From positions 1 through 45,844 of the forward strand of contig NZ_JAGGOW010000151.1 in the NCBI RefSeq assembly GCF_018614135.1: a stretch of DNA of 45,844 bases, read 5' to 3'. Both the position numbers and the translations under genes were made by a program. Positions within the stretch are counted from its first letter, which is position 1, and each line of letters starts with the position of its first letter. Below are positions 40,469-45,844 of the stretch, piece after piece. This DNA is from Streptomyces sp. ISL-66. Lineage in GTDB: Bacteria > Actinomycetota > Actinomycetes > Streptomycetales > Streptomycetaceae. The notes under the pieces are model-generated. The model was not told the DNA's origin, ran no database searches, and saw only the letters and a list, made by a program, of their open reading frames with translations.

Positions 40469-42019
40469 TCAGACGGCCGAGCCCTGCCCGGCCGCCTGCG
40501 CCGCCGGGGCGGCCTCCTGGGCGGTCGCCGTCGGGCTCGCCGCGGCCGGGGCGGCAGCCGGTACGGAGCCCTCGGCGGCCCGGTGGCCCTGGCGGCCGCG
40601 CAGGCCCAGTCCACTGATCACCGCGACCAGGCCGAAGGCGACGGCGCCGATGGTGAAGGTGAGGGTGAAGCCGGATTCGGCCGGCAGCGCGGGAACTCCG
40701 GCCGGAAGGTGCTCGATCGTCTTCGACGCCAGGATCGTGGTGACGATGGCGCTGCCGATCGCACTGCCCGTGGAGCGGGAGATCGAGTTGATGCCGTTGG
40801 CGATGCCGCTCTGGTGGTGCGGAACGCTCGCCATGATGACGGCGGGCATCGCCGCGTAGCCGAAGCTGACGGCCGCGCCGACGATGAGGCCGGCACCGAT
40901 CACCGAGGCGGTGTGGCCGTGGTCCAGGGCCAGCCAGCCGAATCCGGCGGCGCCGAGGGCGGAGGCGAGGGCCAGGGCGACGCGCGGTCCGCGGTGGCGC
41001 ACCAGCTGGCCGCCGATCGGGGAGGCGAGGAGCGAGACGATCGCGCCGGGCAGCAGGAACTCGACGGAGGCGCGCAGGATGGAGGCGTCGAAGCCGTAGC
41101 CGGTCAGGGCCTTGGGCATCTGGACGAGGTAGGAGACGCCCAGGAAGTTCGCGAACATGCCGAAGCCGACGAGGATGCCGGCCAGGTTGGCCATGAGCAC
41201 CGGACGGTGGATGAACATCCGCATGTCGACCAGGGGCTCGCGGACCTTGAGCTCGGTCAGCACCCACACCGCGGTCATGACGGCGGCGCCGGCGAAGCTG
41301 CCCAGCGTGCGGCCGGAGGCCCAGCCCCATTCGTGACCCTGGGAGATCGGCAGCAGGAGCAGCAGCAGGGCGATGCCGAGGGTGAGCGCACCGAGGAAGT
41401 CCGTGCGGCCGCCGGTCTTGTGCCGGGTCGCGGGGACCAGGAAGACGACGGCGAGCAGCGCGAGCACCGCGAAGCCGGTGGCCATCCAGAAGGCGTTGCG
41501 GTAGTCCGCGCCGGAGGTCAGCAGGCCGGTGGCGACGAGCGCGAGCCCGCTGCCGAACGCGAGCGTGCCGCTGACCAGGGCCATCGCGCCGGGGAGCTTC
41601 TGCGGGCGGACCTCTTCGCGCAGGACGGACAGGGCGAGCGGGAAGATCGCGGTGGCGGCTCCCTGGAGGACCCGGCCGACGATCAGCAGGGGAAGCGAGG
41701 AAGCCAGTGCGGCGACGACGGAGCCCGCGACCATGACGCCGAGGACGGCCACCAGCGTCGGCTTCTTGCCGTGCTGGTCACCGAAGCGGCCGAGCAGCGG
41801 CGTGAAGACGGCGGCGGAGAGCAGGGTGGCGGTGGTCACCCAGCTGACGTTCGCGGTGGTGGTGGCGAGGTCGTTGCGGATCAGGCCCAGGATCGGGACC
41901 GGCAGCGTTTGCATCATCGACACGACCATGGCGGCCAGGCTCAGGGCGAAGACGATGACCGTCTCGTTGCGGTGCCCGCCCTCCTGGGAGGTGGCGGTGG
42001 CGGAGGGGGTGGGGCTCAT
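40469..42019 (-). CDS. MFS drug/proton antiporter, DHA2 (14-helix) type
   Basis: A 516-residue efflux transporter. Helices start at VIVFALSLAAMVVSMMQTLP; motif A between helices 2 and 3 is LLGRFGDQHGKKP; motif C appears around ALVSGTLAFGSGLALVATG. Length and about 14 hydrophobic segments fit the DHA2/QacA-EmrB group. The C-terminal tail is Ala/Pro-rich and disordered. It is divergent from a MarR regulator, a common pairing in which the repressor releases the pump gene on binding a toxic compound. The start is ATG 42019. Confidence 0.9.
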   Translation of the reverse strand: MSPTPSATATSQEGGHRNETVIVFALSLAAMVVSMMQTLPVPILGLIRNDLATTTANVSWVTTATLLSAAVFTPLLGRFGDQHGKKPTLVAVLGVMVAGSVVAALASSLPLLIVGRVLQGAATAIFPLALSVLREEVRPQKLPGAMALVSGTLAFGSGLALVATGLLTSGADYRNAFWMATGFAVLALLAVVFLVPATRHKTGGRTDFLGALTLGIALLLLLLPISQGHEWGWASGRTLGSFAGAAVMTAVWVLTELKVREPLVDMRMFIHRPVLMANLAGILVGFGMFANFLGVSYLVQMPKALTGYGFDASILRASVEFLLPGAIVSLLASPIGGQLVRHRGPRVALALASALGAAGFGWLALDHGHTASVIGAGLIVGAAVSFGYAAMPAVIMASVPHHQSGIANGINSISRSTGSAIGSAIVTTILASKTIEHLPAGVPALPAESGFTLTFTIGAVAFGLVAVISGLGLRGRQGHRAAEGSVPAAAPAAASPTATAQEAAPAAQAAGQGSAV

Positions 42020-42038
42020 GGCAGGGAAGACCTTCTCA

Positions 42039-42144
42039 GTGCTTCAGATCACAGATGTTTGACGTCATCAAGTACTTCGACTCCAGTAGACGGTAGACCT
42101 CAATAGTTCAGATGGTCAAGTAAAAGGTTGATAATCTGAAGCAC
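42039..42144. promoter_or_regulatory. Mirror-symmetric operator/promoter region of the efflux-MarR pair
   Basis: GTGCTTCAGAT (42039-42049) and its exact complement ATCTGAAGCAC (42134-42144) stand 20 and 19 bases from the two opposite start codons. The right side is a larger dyad, 42107-42140: TTCAGAT, 2 bases, TCAA, 8 bases, TTGA, 2 bases, ATCTGAA. A third dyad TTGACGTCATCAA is at 42059-42071. TGATAAT (42129-42135) is a likely -10 for the marR gene. These are strong MarR binding candidates. Confidence 0.7.
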
Positions 42145-42162
42145 CTTGGGTACGCTCGCGGC

Positions 42163-42606
42163 ATGAGCGCCACCACCCCCCACGCCGTCCCGACCAAGCT
42201 GGAGCTCCTGGAGCTGCTCGCCGCCATCGGCACCGCCCAGTGGCGCGACTTCGCGGCCGCCGCCGCCCGCCACGGCCTCACCTCCACCCAGGCCAAGGTC
42301 CTCGCCCAGCTGAAGGGCCCGCTGCCGATGCGCGGCCTGGCCGCCCTGCTGGTGTGCGACGCGTCGAACGTCACCGGGATCGTGGACCGGCTGGAGGCTC
42401 GCGAGCTGGTGCGCCGCGAGCCCGACCCCGTCGACCGGCGCGTCAAGAACGTCGTCGCCACGGACGCCGGCCGGGACGTGATCCGCCGCGTGCGCGAGGA
42501 GATGCAGGCCACGCACGGCGCCCTCGATGCCCTGGACGACGCCGAGAGCGCGACGCTCCACGCCCTGCTGGAGCGGCTGCGCCCGACGCTGGAGAAGGAC
42601 GCCTGA
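42163..42606 (+). CDS. MarR-family transcriptional regulator
   Basis: A 147-residue winged-helix regulator. The DNA-binding core includes LTSTQAKVLAQLKGPLPMRG, ALLVCDASNVTGIVDRLEAR and the wing REPDPVDRRVKNVVATDAGR, all typical of MarR. It probably represses itself and the divergent efflux pump through the dyads at 42039-42144. No good ribosome site precedes ATG 42163, and the likely -10 is only about 28 bases away, so the mRNA leader is very short and translation may be weak. A DUF5302 gene follows after 81 bases. Confidence 0.9.
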   Translation: MSATTPHAVPTKLELLELLAAIGTAQWRDFAAAAARHGLTSTQAKVLAQLKGPLPMRGLAALLVCDASNVTGIVDRLEARELVRREPDPVDRRVKNVVATDAGRDVIRRVREEMQATHGALDALDDAESATLHALLERLRPTLEKDA

Positions 42607-42687
42607 GACCGCTCGACCCGAACGCGCTGGCCAGGGGAAACGCCACCTGACAGACTGCTACGGCTTCAGAACACTCCAGGAGGACAC

Positions 42688-42882
42688 ATGTCAGAAGAAA
42701 CCGACACCCCGCAGGACGAATCGCCGGCCGAGGAAGCCAAGCGGAAGTTCAAGGAGGCCCTGGAGCGCAACGCCGCCAATGCCCAGTCGCAGCAGGCACA
42801 CCAGAGCCGGGCGAAGATCCAGGGTTCCAGCGGCAACGGCCCCGGTGGCAAGAACAAGAAGGTCCGCCGCAAGACCGGCTGA
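42688..42882 (+). CDS. DUF5302 small protein
   Basis: A 64-residue, highly charged, Gln/Lys-rich protein without hydrophobic segments. EAKRKFKEALERNAANAQSQ followed by GSSGNGPGGKNKKVRRKTG fits DUF5302, a small actinobacterial family of unknown function. The basic C-terminus suggests nucleic-acid contact. CCAGGAGG lies before the ATG, an excellent ribosome site that confirms the start. Confidence 0.85.
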   Translation: MSEETDTPQDESPAEEAKRKFKEALERNAANAQSQQAHQSRAKIQGSSGNGPGGKNKKVRRKTG

Positions 42883-43217
42883 CCGCAGCGCGGTCGCGAT
42901 GACGCGACGGCGCGACAGCCGACCTCGACGGGGTCAGGGACCACACAGGTTCTGATCCGGTCGAGGGCGGCGCCAGGCCGAGCGCACGCGTTCGCCCGGG
43001 CACACGCGGACCAGGGGAACGCACGCGTACGGGGATCACACTCCCGCGATCCGGCGGCTTCGAGTCAATCGGCCGATGCCGGACGTCACCTGCGGGGTGC
43101 AGTGTTGCGCCAGTCGAGTGAGGGGCGATAACCCTCGGTGTCCACGGCAGTTGAGCAGCTCGTCCCGCCGAGGGCAGCTATCTCATGCGACAGTGCGACA
43201 GAAGAAGGATCCCCCAC
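42883..43217 (+). promoter_or_regulatory. Intergenic region with the rodlin promoter
   Basis: A 335-base stretch without a gene. Near its end TTGCGC (43105-43110) and GATAAC (43127-43132), 16 bases apart, form a possible promoter, giving a leader of about 80 bases to the rodlin start. The earlier part is plain GC-rich sequence. Confidence 0.45.
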
Positions 43218-43628
43218 ATGTTCAAGAAGTTCATGGCCACCGCAGCCGCCACCGCCGCCGTCCTGGGTGCCGGTGCCGCCGTAGCCTCCCCGGCGATGGC
43301 GATCGGCAACGACCACGGCGTCAACACGGTCAACGGCAACGGGGCCTCGCAGATCTACGGCAACCAGGAGACCAGCGGCAAGATGAGCCCGCAGATGTCC
43401 GCCATCCAGGGCTCGCTGAACAAGCTCTGTGTCGGCCTGCCCGCGAAGGTCAACGTCCAGTCGGTCCTGGCCCTGGTCAACGTCGGCATCCAGGACATCA
43501 ACGTCCTCGCCAACCCGCAGAACCAGCAGTGCACCGAGAACTCCACCCAGGCCAAGGGCGACGACTCCCTCTCGCACATCCTGGACAACATCCCGATCCT
43601 CTCCGGCAACGGCGCCGTCGGCAGCTGA
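43218..43628 (+). CDS. rdl: Rodlin (spore/aerial-hypha surface protein)
   Basis: A 136-residue secreted protein. The signal peptide is MFKKFMATAAATAAVLGAGA through AMA. The mature part begins IGNDHGVNTVNGNGASQIYG and contains MSPQMSAIQGSLNKLCVGLP, VGIQDINVLANPQNQQC and ENSTQAKGDDSLSHILDN, all strongly rodlin-like (RdlA/RdlB of S. coelicolor). Two Cys are present in the mature protein. Rodlins arrange chaplin amyloid into paired rodlets on aerial hyphae and spores. Usually two rodlin genes lie together with chaplin genes; here only one is visible. Start ATG 43218. A strong terminator follows. Confidence 0.9.
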   Translation: MFKKFMATAAATAAVLGAGAAVASPAMAIGNDHGVNTVNGNGASQIYGNQETSGKMSPQMSAIQGSLNKLCVGLPAKVNVQSVLALVNVGIQDINVLANPQNQQCTENSTQAKGDDSLSHILDNIPILSGNGAVGS

Positions 43629-43641
43629 ACCACCGCGACCG

Positions 43642-43681
43642 CGCGCCTGCGCCACGCCCTCCGGGGCCTGGCGCAGGCGCG
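43642..43681 (+). terminator. Rodlin gene terminator
   Basis: CGCGCCTGCGCCA (43642-43654) pairs perfectly with 43669-43681, with a 14-base loop, and is followed by TTGTTTCTT. The stem plus T-rich tail is an intrinsic terminator, 14 bases after the stop. Confidence 0.88.
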
Positions 43682-43800
43682 TTGTTTCTTCCACGGCTGC
43701 TACTCGGTTGGCGACGACACGTTGTGGGGCGTCAACCGTAGGAAGAAGGGCGCCGCGAACACCCTGGCCGCGCTCGGCACCGCGCCCCCGCCGTAGTGGT

Positions 43801-45309
43801 TCAGTGCTCGCAGAGGGAGAACTCGCGTTCGTAGAGCTGCTCGTTGTGTTCGTCCACGAAGAACTTCCTTTCCTGCATGAGCTCCTCGCGGTACGTCTTG
43901 GCCTGCTCCAGCGTCATGGTCGTGGTGTCGGACCAGGGCTGCTGCGGCGGTACGTCCGAGGTCGAGACGATCCGCTGCGTCGGGTCGACGAGGAAGAACG
44001 CGAGGATCTTGCGGTGGCCCGGGCGGGTCGGGTCCGCGAGGCGGAAGGCGTCCACGCGGTGCTGGAGGACGTTGGGAAAGGCCAGGCAGCGGCCCTCCGG
44101 GGTCGGTACCGCGCCCAGCACCTGGTTCAGGGCGTCCTCGTCCTCGAGGCCGTAGACCTCGCGCAGCCCGGTGCCGTCGTTCTGTTCGTAGTGCGGGTCG
44201 TCGAGGGCGGCGCGGAATCCCAGCCGGCTCTCGGTGATGTTCTCGCTGTCCCAGTAGTAGATGCCGGTCGAGACGATCCGCTCGTTCAGCATGCCCTCGA
44301 CGTGCCAGGAACCGCCGGCGTACTGGGGCTGGTCCGGTGTGAGGTGGACGGTGGCCAGCTTGACGATGACCTGGAGGCGGCGGCCGCGCAGGTCGATGCG
44401 GGCGGCGGCGTCGGGCAGGGCGGGCGGACTGAACTCCGGGGCGTCCGGGACGATCGGGTGGCGGTTCTCGAACCACTCCTCGTACGCCTCGTCCCAGGCG
44501 GCGCGGGCCTCCAAGTAGGCGTCGTTGTCGGGGTAGGACGACTTGTGCGGGTACTCCGGCTCGGAGTCATACCAGCTGTAGGGGTCGGCCTCGATCCGCA
44601 GGGGCCGCGGGTGGCGCAGATCGGTGAGCACGTTCTCGAACAGCGGGCGCAGGCGCGCGAACAGGTCCGGCAGGACGGACTCCAGTGCGCGGTGCCCTTC
44701 GGGGTGGACGTTGTTGACGTACGAGCGGAAGGCGACGGCTCCGTCTTCGCTGACGTCGACGTCCGTGGGCAGCCACTGGAACCGCTCCGAGAACTCGTAC
44801 TTCGCGTAGTGGTTCGTCGGGTTCTGCCACGCCTGCTCGGGACCTCCGCTCGCCTCCCTCACCAGACAGAACAGGGAGGGATGGACGAGGTCCAGCACCT
44901 GGCCGTCGGATCCGGGGTGCCAGTCCCGCGCCGCTTCGGGGGCCTCTTCCAGGACCCGGACCGCCTCGCGCAGCCGGGTCCTGAGCTGCTCGTCGACGAG
45001 GGTGTCCGACTGCCAGACACCGTCGACCGCGGAGACTTCGATGCCGGTGCGCGCGTCCCGCAAGGCGGCGTAGTGCTCCAGCTCGGCGAGGACGTAGCGC
45101 ACCTGAGCTCTGGTCATGCCCTGCGCCATCGCCTCCTGCGTCCACCGGGCGGTGATGCCGGCGTCGTTCATCTTGTCGAACCACGCGGGCTTGGTGCGCA
45201 GGTGCGAACTGCACTGCATCATCTGCAGCTCCCGCAACGTCCGGGGCGTCGTGAACGCCGGGGAACGGGTGCTCTGGAAGGGAAGCGGGAAGGCGGACAG
45301 GCCGGTCAC
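43801..45309 (-). CDS. DUF4246 protein, putative 2-oxoglutarate/Fe(II) oxygenase
   Basis: A 502-residue soluble protein. It matches the DUF4246 family, best known from fungi: VSAVDGVWQSDTLVDEQLR, the region KLATVHLTPDQPQYAGGSWH followed by VEGM, and PNVLQHRVDAFRL. A double-stranded beta-helix iron site can be proposed: His336-x-Glu338 in SWHVEGM, His417 in VLQHRV and Arg433 in PGHRKILAFFLVDP, at spacing usual for 2-oxoglutarate oxygenases. The iron site is inference; the substrate is unknown. The start is GTG 45309 with GAGGAT upstream. It stands alone between the rodlin and a LuxR regulator. Confidence 0.75.
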   Translation of the reverse strand: MTGLSAFPLPFQSTRSPAFTTPRTLRELQMMQCSSHLRTKPAWFDKMNDAGITARWTQEAMAQGMTRAQVRYVLAELEHYAALRDARTGIEVSAVDGVWQSDTLVDEQLRTRLREAVRVLEEAPEAARDWHPGSDGQVLDLVHPSLFCLVREASGGPEQAWQNPTNHYAKYEFSERFQWLPTDVDVSEDGAVAFRSYVNNVHPEGHRALESVLPDLFARLRPLFENVLTDLRHPRPLRIEADPYSWYDSEPEYPHKSSYPDNDAYLEARAAWDEAYEEWFENRHPIVPDAPEFSPPALPDAAARIDLRGRRLQVIVKLATVHLTPDQPQYAGGSWHVEGMLNERIVSTGIYYWDSENITESRLGFRAALDDPHYEQNDGTGLREVYGLEDEDALNQVLGAVPTPEGRCLAFPNVLQHRVDAFRLADPTRPGHRKILAFFLVDPTQRIVSTSDVPPQQPWSDTTTMTLEQAKTYREELMQERKFFVDEHNEQLYEREFSLCEH

Positions 45310-45434
45310 TACTGATGATCCTCACGGTCGGTGTGCGGTGCCGGGAAGGATAGCCCGGGGCGCTGACATCCCCGCGGCGGCCCCAGGCCCCACACGGCGC
45401 GGGGCTGAGGCTGGCCACGGGCGATCCAGCCCGA

Positions 45435-45455
45435 TGGCCGGGTGGTTCCCGGCCA
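45435..45455 (-). terminator. Hairpin downstream of the LuxR regulator
   Basis: TGGCCGGG (45435-45442) pairs exactly with 45448-45455, loop TGGTT. It lies about 80 bases beyond the regulator stop on the minus strand. No T-run follows, so activity is uncertain. Confidence 0.4.
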
Positions 45456-45533
45456 CGATCAGCGGCCCCTCGGCGCGCATGGTGCAGCCGGCGTCGTCGT
45501 CGGGTCGTCCGATGGGCCTCTGAGGCCGCAACA

Positions 45534-45844
45534 TCAGCGCGTGCGCAGCGTGGTGGCCAGCTGGGCCCGGGACCGGACGTCGAGCTTCTGGTAGATCCTC
45601 GTCAGCCGGGCCTCCACGGTCTTCACGCTGACGAAGAGCTTCGCGGCCGCCTCCTGGTTGCTCGCGCCCTCGGCGACGAGCAGCGCGAGGCGGGTCTCGG
45701 CCTCCGTGAGGGCCGCCAGGCCCGGCGCCCCGCCGCCGTCCTCGCCCGAGGACGGGGACGGGGCGGACGAGGACTCGCGCGCGAGCTCCGCCCAGGGGGT
45801 GGCGCCGGCCTCGGCGAAGGCATCGGCGGCGGCCCGCAGCGCGG
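45534..45844 (-). CDS. LuxR-family regulator, C-terminal fragment (large AAA/TPR type likely)
   Basis: The last 103 codons of a gene running off the right edge. It ends with a LuxR helix-turn-helix: LTEAETRLALLVAEGASNQE, then LFVSVKTVEARLTRIYQKLD and VRSRAQLATTLRTR. Just before is EAGATPWAELARE, a stretch typical of the final TPR-like helices of large ATP-binding LuxR (LAL-type) regulators in Streptomyces, followed by a Ser/Pro/Gly linker. The N-terminal domains are outside the window. Its neighbour, the DUF4246 gene, is on the same strand downstream but is separated by 224 bases and a hairpin. Confidence 0.82.
   Translation of the reverse strand, partial: ALRAAADAFAEAGATPWAELARESSSAPSPSSGEDGGGAPGLAALTEAETRLALLVAEGASNQEAAAKLFVSVKTVEARLTRIYQKLDVRSRAQLATTLRTR

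Noticed and set aside
42883..43217. Possible tRNA or riboswitch in the gap before the rodlin gene
   Set aside because: No cloverleaf, TTC-loop or known riboswitch core could be found by eye.

Overview
The window is ordinary chromosomal DNA of a Streptomyces or a very close relative. It is very GC-rich with strong third-position GC bias. It carries the complete whiE-type spore-pigment polyketide cluster and a rodlin gene, both tied to aerial hyphae and spores. It also has a sugar ABC importer without its own ATPase, Tat-type and lipoprotein export signals, and many two-component systems. I saw no tRNA, rRNA, IS element, prophage or CRISPR array.

Layout. (1) 1-5.8 kb: the start of a probable ABC exporter (minus), a Tat-exported 5'-nucleotidase, and an OmpR-type two-component pair (minus) divergent from a membrane-anchored PepSY-like protein; CTTCAG direct repeats lie between the last two. 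(2) 5.8-10.9 kb: an acyl-CoA synthetase, an RDD membrane protein, a DUF4188 gene with a divergent MerR regulator and palindromic operators, and a secreted trypsin-like protease. (3) 11.1-20.3 kb: a beta-1,3-glucan utilisation locus with secreted GH16-CBM6 and CBM56-GH64 glucanases, a LacI regulator, a solute-binding lipoprotein, two permeases and a cytoplasmic GH1 beta-glucosidase. Copies of the operator TGAGAGCGCTCTCA link its transcription units. (4) 20.3-23.7 kb: a NarL-type two-component system coupled to a DUF4097 membrane protein, and a small membrane protein. (5) 23.8-30.9 kb: whiE ORFI-VII on the minus strand, with the FAD hydroxylase ORFVIII divergent. (6) 30.9-38.4 kb: a small acyl-CoA-carboxylase-epsilon-like protein, a DUF4360 secreted protein, a galactose-oxidase-like copper radical oxidase, a 1,130-residue modular GH87-like alpha-1,3-glucanase, and a HutD-family protein. 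(7) 38.5-45.8 kb: a divergent aldehyde dehydrogenase, a DHA2-type efflux pump with a divergent MarR regulator, a DUF5302 protein, a rodlin, a DUF4246 putative 2-oxoglutarate oxygenase, and the C-terminus of a large LuxR regulator.

How it fits together. The glucan locus reads as a complete pathway: two extracellular endoglucanases cut beta-1,3-glucan such as fungal wall or laminarin, the importer takes up short oligosaccharides, GH1 hydrolyses them inside, and the LacI protein represses until an oligosaccharide appears. The GH87-like enzyme about 20 kb away would attack the alpha-1,3-glucan of fungal walls but lacks the LacI operator. The whiE genes make the polyketide spore pigment. Most convergent gene pairs are separated by strong perfect hairpins. 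No clearly new multi-gene system is evident. The least explained items are the operator inside a terminator loop, the mirror-image operator of the efflux/MarR pair, the TTA-containing DUF4188 gene with its doubled operator, the Cys/Trp-tailed epsilon-like protein beside whiE, and the DUF4246 oxygenase.
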